Shown: in pieces, positions 13,821 to 21,806 of the stretch
How positions within the stretch are numbered: position 1 is the first letter of the stretch
How the letters are laid out: every line of letters begins with the position of its first letter
From: Bacillota bacterium
Lineage (GTDB): Bacteria > Bacillota > Clostridia > Oscillospirales > Oscillospiraceae
NCBI GenBank assembly: GCA_029268085.1
Contig: JAJUHD010000016.1
Span: 1-23,652, forward strand
Length of the DNA: 23,652 nt
Direction: 5' to 3'
Notes under the pieces: model-generated
What the model saw: only the letters and a program-made list of their open reading frames with translations
The model's database searches: none
What the model was told of the DNA's origin: nothing
Translations under genes and position numbers: made by a program

Positions 13821-15512
13821 ATGAAAAAGTGGTTTGAAAATGTCAGCATTTCCAGAAAGCTTTCAGTCGGCTTTCTGACCATCGTGGCACTTTGTGTCGT
13901 CGTTGGACTTGTCGGTATCATAAGTATGATAAATATTTCAAATAATCAGCAGGAAGCGTATGACCATTGCACTCTAGGCATTAAATATTCCTCCGAAGCG
14001 CAAGAAAGCCTTATGGATATGAGGACTATGGTAAGGGATCTGTGCCTTTACTATGATACCGACAGGGAAAAATACATAGAAGAGATCACCAGTCAGTTCG
14101 ACACAATCCAGTCTAATATAGATAAATACAGCGAAACCATCTCCGACGAACAGGATCAGGCAAACTATGACGCGATGAAACAAGCGTATGCCCCCTACGA
14201 GGAAAGCATTAAAGAACTTTTACAGGCAGCCGAATCCGACATGCCAAGCTCTGAGTTTATTTCACTCTTTACAAATCAAAAGGGCAGCGCACAGAATGCA
14301 ATTAATAAGTTCCAGGCGATTGCCGATTACAATAGCTCTCTTGCAGCAGGCAAGCTTATAAAAGATAAGACCACTTCGCGCATAGCAATATTTACTATGA
14401 TTGGAGTAATCATTGTTTCCATCGGTATTTCCTTGTTTTTAAGCAGATTCATATCCGGCATCATTGCCCCTCCGGTTCAGAAATTTGCGAAATTTGCTGA
14501 ACTGCTGGCTGTTGGAGATATAGAAGTCGATAAGGTAATTGAAGAAAAGGATAAACTGCTGAAATTCAGAAAAGACGAAATCGGTACTCTGGCGGGCGCA
14601 TTTAACCGAATAATATCTGGCACAATTACCCTATCCAACGAAACTGAGGCTATTGCCGGCGGGGATTTGACAGTCAAGGTTTCCGTCAGATCTGAGAAAG
14701 ATATTTTGGGCATGGCTTTATCCACGCTTGTCGATGATTTCAATCAGCTTGCATCTTCAATTATTTCTTCAGCGGATCAGGTCGACGCCGGAGCAAAGCA
14801 GGTGGCCAATTCAAGCATGGCACTGTCTCAAGGCGCGACAGAACAGGCAAGCAGCGTTCAGGAGCTTTCCGCTTCCATCGCAGAAGTATCTCAAAACGTT
14901 AAGAAAAATGCCGAGGATGCAGAAAAGGCAAAAGTCTTATCCGAAAGATCCGGTGAGATCATGCAGGCCAGCGTTGCCGACATGGAGCTTACCCGCCAGG
15001 CTATGGATGAGATTACAGCCACATCCAAGGATATCAGCAAGGTCATTAAGGCAATCGACGATATTGCGTTCCAAACCAACATCCTCGCGCTCAATGCTGC
15101 GGTCGAGGCGGCTAGGGCAGGCGCCGCAGGCAAGGGCTTTGCGGTTGTTGCGGACGAAGTTCGCAACCTGTCGCAGAAATCCGCAGAGGCCGCTAAGAGC
15201 ACCACATTGCTTATTGAAAACTCCATAAGCGCGGTGGAGAAAGGGACGGCGCTTGTGAACAAGACGAACACGAGCTTCACGGAGCTTGCCGCGCAAGCCA
15301 GCGAGGTCAATATGCTGGTTAAACAAATTTCAACGCAGGCGCAGGAGCAGGCAGCCGCAATTTCGCAAATATCTATAGGTATTGAGCAGGTTTCCTCTGT
15401 CGTTCAGATGAACTCGGCAACGAGCGAAGAAACTGCGGCCGCCAGCGAAGAGCTGTCCAGCCAGGCTAATTACCTGAAGGAAAGCACCGGCAAATTTAAA
15501 ATCAGAGAATAG
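13821..15512 (+). CDS. Methyl-accepting chemotaxis protein with helical-bundle sensor
   Basis: A 563-residue membrane receptor. TM1 spans about residues 14-38 and TM2 about 186-208. Between them is a roughly 150-residue all-helical ligand domain of the four-helix-bundle type (YSSEAQESLMDMRTMVRDL and so on). A HAMP linker follows (about 209-262), then a further helical stretch and the signalling coiled coil, whose hairpin tip (about 411-452, with NAAVEAARAGAAGKGFAVVA) is fully conserved and contacts CheA/CheW. There is no C-terminal pentapeptide for CheR tethering. Its ligand cannot be predicted. It is cotranscribed with cheW under the riboswitch. A ribosome site, GAGAAAGGA, precedes the ATG. 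Confidence 0.94.
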   Translation: MKKWFENVSISRKLSVGFLTIVALCVVVGLVGIISMINISNNQQEAYDHCTLGIKYSSEAQESLMDMRTMVRDLCLYYDTDREKYIEEITSQFDTIQSNIDKYSETISDEQDQANYDAMKQAYAPYEESIKELLQAAESDMPSSEFISLFTNQKGSAQNAINKFQAIADYNSSLAAGKLIKDKTTSRIAIFTMIGVIIVSIGISLFLSRFISGIIAPPVQKFAKFAELLAVGDIEVDKVIEEKDKLLKFRKDEIGTLAGAFNRIISGTITLSNETEAIAGGDLTVKVSVRSEKDILGMALSTLVDDFNQLASSIISSADQVDAGAKQVANSSMALSQGATEQASSVQELSASIAEVSQNVKKNAEDAEKAKVLSERSGEIMQASVADMELTRQAMDEITATSKDISKVIKAIDDIAFQTNILALNAAVEAARAGAAGKGFAVVADEVRNLSQKSAEAAKSTTLLIENSISAVEKGTALVNKTNTSFTELAAQASEVNMLVKQISTQAQEQAAAISQISIGIEQVSSVVQMNSATSEETAAASEELSSQANYLKESTGKFKIRE

Positions 15513-15553
15513 CCGATAAGCTTTTCAATATTTTTATATAGGGCATCACATAC

Positions 15554-15582
15554 AAAAAGCAGCCTTTCGGGGCTGCTTTTTT
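15554..15582 (+). terminator. Terminator after the chemoreceptor gene
   Basis: AAAAAGCAGCC (15554-15564) pairs with GGCTGC (15571-15576) and the following T run, with a TTTCGG loop. As the stem is flanked by A on one side and T on the other, it can also serve the convergent acetyltransferase gene. Confidence 0.9.
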
Positions 15583-15613
15583 GCTGTGCATATATTTTAA
15601 ATATAAGGCCGGC

Positions 15614-16222
15614 TTACCTTAACTGCGTATCTGTAATATGTTTTTCCTTATTCGGAAATTTTCTTTCAAATGATTCCAGTTCCTCTTTATCGATTTGGAA
15701 GACAGGATCTTCATGGAACTTTCCGCCGATTCCCTGAAGGGCGCCTTTGTAAAGTTCCAGCGCCATAAACGCTTCAAAATTCGCCCCGTCGGAAGTGGTA
15801 ATATGAAATTTATCCGCGTTTGCAAAGCCGAAACGGTGATAATAGTCAGGGTTCCCAAAGATCACGATTGCCCTGAACCCCATTTTTTTAGCCAGCTCTA
15901 TTGTAAAATTAACCAGCCTAGAACCAATCCCTGATTTCTGATAAGAAGGCAGCACGCTTAACGGGCCGAAAGTTATCACCTCGTGCTCAACGCCTTTTTC
16001 GTCAACGATTTTTGCTTTTGAATACATAATATTTCCGACTATCTTGCCGTCCAGCTCCGCAACAAAATCCAGTTCGGGAATAAACGCCGGAACCTCTCTG
16101 AGCTTATGGGCGAGAAGGTGCTCATCGCAGCCGGGCTGATATATATCCCAGAAAGCCTCTCTTGTCAGGTTTTCGACCTCTTCATAGTCTTTCTTGCTCT
16201 CATGACGGATTTCAATGTTCAT
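15614..16222 (-). CDS. GNAT-family N-acetyltransferase
   Basis: A 202-residue cytoplasmic acyl-CoA-dependent acetyltransferase. Acetyl-CoA binding motif A is clear as VLPSYQKSGIGSRLV, with the Q/RxxGxG pyrophosphate loop at 95-100. Motif B follows with VIFGNPDYYHRFGF, a feature of the YhbS-like subgroup. The C-terminal 50 residues form the domain's variable tail. The start ATG lies inside the end of the mutS2-like gene (11-base overlap), so translation is coupled and both are on one transcript. The substrate is unknown: a protein amino group, an amino acid or a small amine are all possible. The family assignment is firm, the role is not. Confidence 0.9.
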   Translation of the reverse strand: MNIEIRHESKKDYEEVENLTREAFWDIYQPGCDEHLLAHKLREVPAFIPELDFVAELDGKIVGNIMYSKAKIVDEKGVEHEVITFGPLSVLPSYQKSGIGSRLVNFTIELAKKMGFRAIVIFGNPDYYHRFGFANADKFHITTSDGANFEAFMALELYKGALQGIGGKFHEDPVFQIDKEELESFERKFPNKEKHITDTQLR

Positions 16223-18137
16223 TTTCTTGCTCTCCTTTTTTTAGGATTATCACATTTCCCGCTTCGTGCCGTTTTTCCATAATATGCCTTGCTTTTCGGT
16301 TTTCCACGCTATCAAATATGATGGAAAAATCATAGTCTTCCGGATAAAGCTCGTTTGCGGGCACATGCAGCTTGATTCTCTTGTGATTTATTATCCGCTT
16401 CTCCCCCTTTACCTGAACGCCGATTTCTCCCCTATCATTTGCGCGGGCATAAACGATGCCGATTTCTTTGTTCGGCAACACAAATACGCTGTCGCCGATG
16501 TTGAACGAGATTCCTCCGGCCTGCGTTTCAACCTCCGATTCCTTCATTTTTATTATCTTAGGCGCCAAAGCTGCTTTTTCCTCCGCCCCTGCCTTGAAGG
16601 CAAGGTCTTTGCTCTCAGTTCCGTAAGCGGCTGTGTAGGCCCTTTTTAAAACCTGAACGGGCATACCAAGCCTTTCCGCAATATAAAGTGCACAGCTTTC
16701 TCCGGCTTTCCCGAGTTCAAGGCGATACAACGGCATCAGGCTGTCCTTATCAAAGGCCATCCGCGCGTTAACAAGCCCGGGAGTACCCGCCGCATACTCT
16801 TTTACTTCCGGATAGTGAGTTGTAACGACGAAGATGCATTTCTTTTCGCGAAGCGCGTCCAGAACCCCGATCGCAATGCCCATCCCTTCGGCGGGATCAG
16901 TTCCGGAACCAAGCTCATCCAGCAGAACGAGCGATTCCTCATCTATTTGTTTCAGTATCGAGATTACATTCTTCATATGCGATGAGAACGTCGACAGGTT
17001 TTCCGTTATGCTCTGCCCGTCGCCTATATCGCACAGTATCATATTGTGCATGCAGAAGCTGCTTTCGGCATCGGCCGGAACATGCAGACCGCTCTGCGCC
17101 ATCAGGGAAAGAAGCCCCACTGTTTTCAATGCGACGGTTTTGCCCCCGGTATTTGGGCCTGTGATGATAACACCCCTGTTTTCGCTTCCAATCTCGAAAT
17201 CCAGAGGAACCGCAGAATCTCTTTTGAGCAAGGGATGCCTTGCGCTTTTAATGCATATCCTCCTGCCGGTGTTGATTGCGGCCGGCGAAGCTTTCATAGA
17301 AATGCTTAGCTTTCCCTTTGCAAAGAGAAAATCGAGGGTTTCCATTGCTTCCATATTCAGCTTGATCTCGCGCATGTTATCACTGATAAGCGCAGTCAGA
17401 GCGTACAGAATACGCCTGACCTCGCTGTCTTCTTCAATTTGCAGTTCGTCAAGCTTTGATTGCAGCTTTCCGACGGAAGAAGGCTCGATAAAACAGGTTC
17501 CTCCCTTGTTTGACATCTCGATTACAGAGCCCGAAATGTCATTCCTGTGTTCACGCTTTACAGGTAGAGTATAACGGCCATTTCTGACGGAAACAAAGCT
17601 TTCCGAAAACCATGCTCTGTTTTTCCGCAGAAGATCGTCGAGCTTCTCTTTGATCTGGTCTGCGGTAATAGCGATCTGCCTTCGGATGCTGTCAAGCTGG
17701 GGCGAGGCTTTATCGGCCACGGCGCTATTCACAATGCACTTCCTGATTTCGTTTTCAAGCTCGCTCATCTCAATTATAGATCCGCCGTACAGCGCGATAT
17801 TGAAGCCCGTCGACTCTGCTTTTCTCAAGTATTCTTTCATTCTCCTGCCTGAAACAAGAAAGGCAAGCACATGCTCAATCTGATCCGGCATCAGCATGGC
17901 TCCTATGCTGATTAGGTCAATGATTTTTGTAAGCTCGGTCATTGATGAAAGCGGCGGTGTTCCGGTTTGCTCGATTATCAGTCTTGCTTGCGTCGTTTCA
18001 TCCATCCATCGTTTTGTCTCTGCCTCGTTTAATGAAGGTCTAAGTGCGAGGCAGCGGGCCTTTGCGGTTTCGGAAAGTGCGTTTTCCGCTAATTTTTCAA
18101 GTATTTTATCAAACTCAAGTGTATTGAAGCTGTTCAT
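16212..18137 (-). CDS. MutS2-like ATPase without Smr domain
   Basis: A 641-residue MutS-family ATPase. Residues 1-300 hold the helical core and lever/clamp region typical of MutS2 (NGRYTLPVKREHRNDISG near 196-213). The ATPase domain carries Walker A GPNTGGKT (327-334), the FSSHMKN signature (about 384-390), Walker B LLDELGSGTDPA (405-416) and the switch His in TTHYPE (about 451). MutS2 proteins act at stalled ribosomes or in suppressing recombination rather than in mismatch repair. Classical ones have about 780 residues and end in a KOW and an Smr nuclease domain. This one has a beta-rich segment (FNIGDSVFVLP) and then stops with LYPEDYDFSIIFDS..., so Smr is absent. The tail looks orderly, not truncated. 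I chose ATG 18137, preceded by AAGGA; upstream in-frame codons run into the terminator of the structured RNA. Confidence 0.88.
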   Translation of the reverse strand: MNSFNTLEFDKILEKLAENALSETAKARCLALRPSLNEAETKRWMDETTQARLIIEQTGTPPLSSMTELTKIIDLISIGAMLMPDQIEHVLAFLVSGRRMKEYLRKAESTGFNIALYGGSIIEMSELENEIRKCIVNSAVADKASPQLDSIRRQIAITADQIKEKLDDLLRKNRAWFSESFVSVRNGRYTLPVKREHRNDISGSVIEMSNKGGTCFIEPSSVGKLQSKLDELQIEEDSEVRRILYALTALISDNMREIKLNMEAMETLDFLFAKGKLSISMKASPAAINTGRRICIKSARHPLLKRDSAVPLDFEIGSENRGVIITGPNTGGKTVALKTVGLLSLMAQSGLHVPADAESSFCMHNMILCDIGDGQSITENLSTFSSHMKNVISILKQIDEESLVLLDELGSGTDPAEGMGIAIGVLDALREKKCIFVVTTHYPEVKEYAAGTPGLVNARMAFDKDSLMPLYRLELGKAGESCALYIAERLGMPVQVLKRAYTAAYGTESKDLAFKAGAEEKAALAPKIIKMKESEVETQAGGISFNIGDSVFVLPNKEIGIVYARANDRGEIGVQVKGEKRIINHKRIKLHVPANELYPEDYDFSIIFDSVENRKARHIMEKRHEAGNVIILKKGEQENEH

Positions 18138-18157
18138 TTCGGCATTATTCCTTTCGA

Positions 18158-18220
18158 TAATAAAATTGCCCGCAGAAACACACCACACCTGTAAAAGTGC
18201 AGAATGCTCCCTGCGGGCAA
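18158..18220 (-). other. Long-loop hairpin before the mutS2-like gene
   Basis: On the minus strand TTGCCCGCAG (18211-18220) pairs perfectly with CTGCGGGCAA (18166-18175), enclosing 35 bases, and is followed by TTTTATTAT, just before the ribosome site. It looks like a second, weaker terminator or attenuator for any message that reads through from the RNA gene upstream. Confidence 0.5.
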
Positions 18221-18231
18221 AGTAATTAATA

Positions 18232-18264
18232 TAAAAACAGCGCGACAAGCACACCTTGTCACGC
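18232..18264 (-). terminator. Intrinsic terminator of the structured RNA
   Basis: On the minus strand GCGTGACAAG (18255-18264) pairs with CTTGTCGCGC (18240-18249) over ten positions with one G-U pair and a five-base loop, followed by TG and TTTTT. It lies about 95 bases before the mutS2-like start codon. Confidence 0.82.
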
Positions 18265-18415
18265 ATCACTTTTATTGAAGCAGTCTGTTAGGTATGTCTA
18301 CAAAAGGGCAGCACAGATGAGGAACTTCTCCTTATAACTCGCCCTTTTCAACTATATTCAGTTGAGATTCACCTTAACAGACAGAGCCGACATCAATAAA
18401 CACCTTTCTGAGTTT
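18232..18415 (-). ncRNA. Structured RNA of about 184 nt with own promoter and terminator (6S-like or mutS2 leader)
   Basis: Transcribed from the promoter at 18422-18450 and ended by the terminator at 18232-18264. It folds by inspection into a rod. The outer stem pairs the 8 bases at 18393-18400 with 18271-18278. After an internal loop, an 11-bp stem with one bulged base pairs 18371-18382 with 18283-18293. Next is a central open region holding a small hairpin (18360-18364 with 18349-18353). The inner stem is AAAAGGGC/GCCCTTTT (18341-18348 with 18302-18309), capped by a small GGA/TCC hairpin. Size, independent promoter, terminator, closing stem, central bubble and apical stem fit 6S RNA, which binds RNA polymerase. 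The side hairpin on the 5' strand is not what I would expect of 6S, so a riboswitch-like leader for mutS2 remains possible. No T-box, SAM, purine, TPP or cobalamin motif was found. Confidence 0.6.
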
Positions 18416-18421
18416 CTCTAG

Positions 18422-18450
18422 ATTTTAGCATATGATCATCCTGTTGTCAA
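18422..18450 (-). promoter_or_regulatory. Promoter of the structured RNA
   Basis: On the minus strand a perfect TTGACA (18445-18450) is followed after 17 bases by TAAAAT (18422-18427). Transcription should start near 18415. It is one of the two best promoters in the window. Confidence 0.87.
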
Positions 18451-18503
18451 TATATCGCTTCTGTTTATAATATATGCTCCGTTAATAGCCTAGTGTTCAA
18501 TAT

Positions 18504-18555
18504 GGATCAGGCGGCGCAGAATTTTGTTCTGCGCCGCCTGCCATTAATGTGATCC
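18504..18555. other. GC-rich perfect hairpin after the dCache chemoreceptor gene
   Basis: A perfect 14-bp stem (18508-18521 with 18527-18540) with a TTTTG loop; outer GGATC (18504-18508) and GATCC (18551-18555) can add a second layer. No T run follows on either strand. It stands between the end of the receptor gene at 18599 and the promoter at 18450, so transcript-end protection or weak termination is likely. Confidence 0.6.
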
Positions 18556-18598
18556 ATAATTCCCAGACATCGTATTTATCCGCTCTGAGAGCATTATT

Positions 18599-20704
18599 TT
18601 ACAGACTTCTCTCAATTTCTTCGTCAAGTATAAACTTTGATACAAGATCACGAAGCATATTCGCCTGAGCCGAGAGCTGCTCACTGGCGGCCGCACTTTC
18701 CTCGGCAGTGGCGGAATTCATCTGAACCACGTTGGCTATCTGCTCAACGCCGATCTGTATCTGGCCTATGCTCTCGGACTGTGCTACCGCCGCAGACGAT
18801 ATTTCCGTAACAAGCGCTCTCATGCGCGAGGCTTTCTCGCTGACGTCTTCAAACGCACTATTCGCGTTATTGGCAAGACTTACACCCTTGTCGACCGCTG
18901 CAATGGCGTTTTCGATCAAAGCGGTGGTATTCTTTGCCGACTGCGAGGACTTCTGCGCAAGGTTTCTGACTTCATCGGCAACTACGGCAAAGCCCTTGCC
19001 TGCCGCACCCGCTCGAGCGGCTTCAACCGCCGCATTTAGCGCAAGTATGTTGGTCTGGAAGGCTATATCGTCAATGTCCTTGATTACCTTTCCTATGTTT
19101 TCGGATGCTTTGGATATGTCCTCCATCGCGTCAAGAAGCTGATGCATTTCCGACAGGCTAATGTTCATCACTGAGCCGACCTCATTTGTAATCTCATTTG
19201 CAGCGGTTGCATTTTTAGCGGTCTCACCGATCTGTGATGAAACCTGATTAATGCTTGCCGAAAGTTCCTCTATTGACGCCGCCTGCTCGGTTGCTCCCTG
19301 GGCAAGAGACTGAGCGCCCGAGGAAACCTGATCTGAACCTGCAGAAACCTGTTCGGCGGCTTCCCTGATTCTAAGCAGGGTAACATTAAGAGTTTGTTTT
19401 ATATTGCGAAGGGATTTCAAAATCGCTTCATATTCTCCGACATATTTATCCCGATTTTCGGATCTTATACTGAAATTGTTATTTGACATTTCAGTAAGCA
19501 GGTAATTAATATCACTGATTATCAGGCGCAGGCCCTCGCTCATGTTCTTAAATGACAGAGCAAGCTGCCCTATTTCGTTTTCGGAGGATATATCAATATT
19601 GATATCAAGGTCACCGTTCTCTATCTTTTTTGCCGCGCTGACAATAAGCGAAACAGGATTAATTTGCTTTTTAAGGGTTATGTAGATTGCTGCAATTATC
19701 AGTACAACAGCTATCACCGCCACACCTGCCAGCCATATCGCAAGAGTAACTGCGGCGGAATTAAGATCACTTAAGCTGATAACAGTCTGAGACCACCATG
19801 TTTCGTTGTTCAAATTAATCGGCTGGAAGAAACGAATCTCCTTTTTACCCTCGTTGTTAACGGTTTCAATCTGGAATCCACTTCCCTCTCCGAATTTGTC
19901 GACGACTCTACTATATTCATTAACGTCGGCAAATTCCGTTTCAAAGCTGCTGCCTATAGTATCGGTATTTTTGCTGTCAAACATAACAGTACCGCTTTCA
20001 GAAACAATGCCCGCATACATTGACGGATGCTGCTCATCCGAAACCTTGATTGATCTGAAACTGTCCATACTTATATCTGCGGTTACGGCACCGATGACTT
20101 TGCCGTCCACTTCGACCGGATAGGCTATTGTGACCATGTAGATACCGTTCCATGTAAACGGTTCGGTAATGACCACTTGATTACTTTGAACAGCATCAGC
20201 GTAATATGCTTGAGTGGTATAGTCCTCCGTATACACGGAAACCGTTTGTCCTTCAGCCATCGCTTCATCTATGTAAATTCCGTAACGTTCAATGTTGCCG
20301 TCAAAAGCGTATGGTTCAAAGAACACACCGAGTCCCACAAGGCTTTCGCTGCTTTTTACCGTTCGCCAGCCTGTTTCTATTGCGAATGATTCAATGGCTT
20401 TGCATGAAGCTGACAAGTTTTCACCGTAAACCATACTCGGTTGTGTTTTCTCCTCCGGTAAAGCAGCTCCATGATAGTTCGACACCACATATGCTTTTAG
20501 ACCTTCCGCAGCATCCGAGGCTTCATTCAGCATCGACTGGATCCGGACAGAGTTCTGAGACGCAAAAGCATTCATTTCGCCGCGGGTTCCTTTTGAAACC
20601 GATTTGTATGTCATCAAAACCGCAACGGCAATTAAAGCGAACATAGTTACAGAAACCAGAATTGCCATGATAACAGCCAATCTTGTCGATAGTTTCTTTT
20701 TCAT
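18599..20704 (-). CDS. Methyl-accepting chemotaxis protein with dCache-type sensor
   Basis: A 701-residue membrane receptor. TM1 lies at about 8-32. A large extracellular double-Cache domain spans about 35-315, with the typical pieces YTEDYTTQAYYADAV, ITEPFTW..., TIAYPVEVDGKVIGAVTADISMD, then the smaller second lobe. TM2 is at about 317-343, HAMP at 345-398, and the C-terminal signalling coiled coil has the same conserved hairpin tip as the receptor at 13821 (NAAVEAARAGAAGKGF). The Arg and Trp expected in amino-acid-sensing dCache domains are not evident, so the ligand is open. The ATG follows GGAAGGA closely. The gene is monocistronic by layout and has no visible riboswitch, unlike the other receptor. 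Confidence 0.94.
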   Translation of the reverse strand: MKKKLSTRLAVIMAILVSVTMFALIAVAVLMTYKSVSKGTRGEMNAFASQNSVRIQSMLNEASDAAEGLKAYVVSNYHGAALPEEKTQPSMVYGENLSASCKAIESFAIETGWRTVKSSESLVGLGVFFEPYAFDGNIERYGIYIDEAMAEGQTVSVYTEDYTTQAYYADAVQSNQVVITEPFTWNGIYMVTIAYPVEVDGKVIGAVTADISMDSFRSIKVSDEQHPSMYAGIVSESGTVMFDSKNTDTIGSSFETEFADVNEYSRVVDKFGEGSGFQIETVNNEGKKEIRFFQPINLNNETWWSQTVISLSDLNSAAVTLAIWLAGVAVIAVVLIIAAIYITLKKQINPVSLIVSAAKKIENGDLDINIDISSENEIGQLALSFKNMSEGLRLIISDINYLLTEMSNNNFSIRSENRDKYVGEYEAILKSLRNIKQTLNVTLLRIREAAEQVSAGSDQVSSGAQSLAQGATEQAASIEELSASINQVSSQIGETAKNATAANEITNEVGSVMNISLSEMHQLLDAMEDISKASENIGKVIKDIDDIAFQTNILALNAAVEAARAGAAGKGFAVVADEVRNLAQKSSQSAKNTTALIENAIAAVDKGVSLANNANSAFEDVSEKASRMRALVTEISSAAVAQSESIGQIQIGVEQIANVVQMNSATAEESAAASEQLSAQANMLRDLVSKFILDEEIERSL

Positions 20705-21047
20705 ATTCCTTCCTCCATCTTTTTCTCTCTTGCCGAAATGCTAATTATAATTAAAAAGATATCATTATATATATCATACGGAATAATAAAAGCACAAGGG
20801 CGATTTCATAGTTTCATATAAATATTTGAAAAGTCTAATCAGTACAAATTGCGGAAAAAGAATAATGCGCCGAATTTGGCAAAGAATATGGATGCTTGGA
20901 ATAAGTGACAACTTCAAAAAGCTAGACGGCGCGGGCACTCATACGGTTTATGAGCTGTTTTTCCCCCCAACATGCATAAGCCGAAGACATAAGCATTGGC
21001 TGCGCCGGAAATCAAAATTTGCGCATCAGCCGCATGGGAGGTTTAAT
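20705..21047. other. Divergent intergenic region between chemoreceptor and spoVT
   Basis: AT-rich in its left half, with no convincing gene. On the minus strand a TATATA/TATAAT-like block near 20764-20775 could be the -10 of the receptor promoter, but I find no matching good -35. For spoVT, whose homologue is made under the forespore factor sigma-G, I looked for GnATA with CATnnTA and found only weakly spaced candidates near 20780-20815. The frame that runs in from 20826 joined to spoVT is not family-like and is not taken as coding. Confidence 0.4.
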
Positions 21048-21587
21048 ATGAAAGCAACAGGTATCGTACGCCGGATCGACGACCTCGGCAGAGTTGTTAT
21101 ACCAAAAGAGATCCGCCGTACCCTGCGCATCAGGGACGGTGACCCCCTCGAGATCTATACGGAAAAAGACGGAGAAGTCATTTTTAAAAAGTATTCGCCC
21201 GTGGGCGAGCTGTCGGACTTCGCGGCCCAAATCTGCGAAGCGCTCTATAAATCGGGTGACGCTGTCGCCGCGGTCTGCGACAGGGACACGGTCATAGCCT
21301 GCGCAGGCGTTCCGAAAAAAGAGCTTGTCGATAAAAGGATTAGCTCTGGACTTGCAGACATCATGGATTCACGCAAAATCTACGCAGCAACGCCTCGGGC
21401 TGAAATCCCGTTTGCGGAGGGTGAAGATCTTCTTTTTGTTTCCGTGGCCGCCCCGATAATTGCCGAGGGGGACGTCATGGGCTGTGTGGTATTCGCCTCA
21501 AAGCAGGGCGCGCCGGAACCGACAGAGGTGCAGGTCAAGCTCGCCGTTACCGTAGCAAGTTTTCTGGGCAAGCAGATGGAAGGCTAG
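21048..21587 (+). CDS. spoVT: Stage V sporulation protein T (SpoVT)
   Basis: A 179-residue transcription factor, the same size as SpoVT of Bacillus (178). The N-terminal 50 residues are the AbrB-like swapped-hairpin DNA-binding domain: MKATGIVRRIDDLGRVVIP, then KEIRRTLRIRDGDPLEIY. The rest is a GAF-like domain (about 56-178) ending in a helical segment, as in SpoVT. AbrB itself lacks the GAF part. In Bacillus it adjusts sigma-G dependent genes in the forespore late in sporulation, and in clostridia it is needed for proper spore formation. GGGAGGT five bases before ATG 21048 decides the start; the in-frame extension up to 20826 is rejected. It is the clearest sign that the organism belongs to a spore-forming lineage. 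Confidence 0.95.
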   Translation: MKATGIVRRIDDLGRVVIPKEIRRTLRIRDGDPLEIYTEKDGEVIFKKYSPVGELSDFAAQICEALYKSGDAVAAVCDRDTVIACAGVPKKELVDKRISSGLADIMDSRKIYAATPRAEIPFAEGEDLLFVSVAAPIIAEGDVMGCVVFASKQGAPEPTEVQVKLAVTVASFLGKQMEG

Positions 21588-21611
21588 GCTTTACCTCTCA
21601 ACTAAAGCCGG

Positions 21612-21651
21612 AAAAGGACTGCCGTGTTATAGGACGCGGCAGTCCTTTTTT
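21612..21651 (+). terminator. Intrinsic terminator after spoVT
   Basis: A 13-bp perfect stem, AAAAGGACTGCCG (21612-21624) with CGGCAGTCCTTTT (21637-21649), with a 12-base loop and six T at the end. Confidence 0.93.
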
Positions 21652-21766
21652 GATGTATGCTTTGTGCTTTTAATAAAAAGCTTCGCGCCGAAGGATTGAC
21701 CCTATGACGAGGTATGGACCGCCGAGTGACGCTCGATACTTCGATAAGAATAGAGATAAAATGAAT

Positions 21767-21806
21767 AACAGCCGCTTCCAAAAAAGAAGCGGCTGTTAAC
21801 TTTTTA
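21767..21806. terminator. Probable terminator of polC (possibly bidirectional)
   Basis: A perfect 12-bp stem, AACAGCCGCTTC (21767-21778) with GAAGCGGCTGTT (21786-21797). On the plus strand AACTTTTTAG follows; on the minus strand ATTCATTTTAT follows. It lies seven bases beyond the polC stop codon. Confidence 0.75.

Noticed and set aside
16834..17574. 246-codon plus-strand frame inside the mutS2-like gene
   Set aside because: Ser/Phe/Pro-rich antisense shadow over the conserved ATPase domain.
18138..18269. In-frame upstream extension of the mutS2-like gene by 44 codons
   Set aside because: It would run through the terminator of the structured RNA and the second hairpin, and MutS2 proteins begin at the motif found after ATG 18137 (NTLEFDKILEKL).
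18232..18415. T-box, SAM, purine, TPP, cobalamin or GEMM-II riboswitch in the mutS2 leader
   Set aside because: None of their signature sequences is present; the RNA is therefore left unclassified.
20826..21047. In-frame upstream extension of spoVT by 74 codons
   Set aside because: SpoVT proteins begin at MKATGIVRR; a strong GGGAGGT site precedes ATG 21048, and the extension is rich in Arg/Trp/His with no family match.
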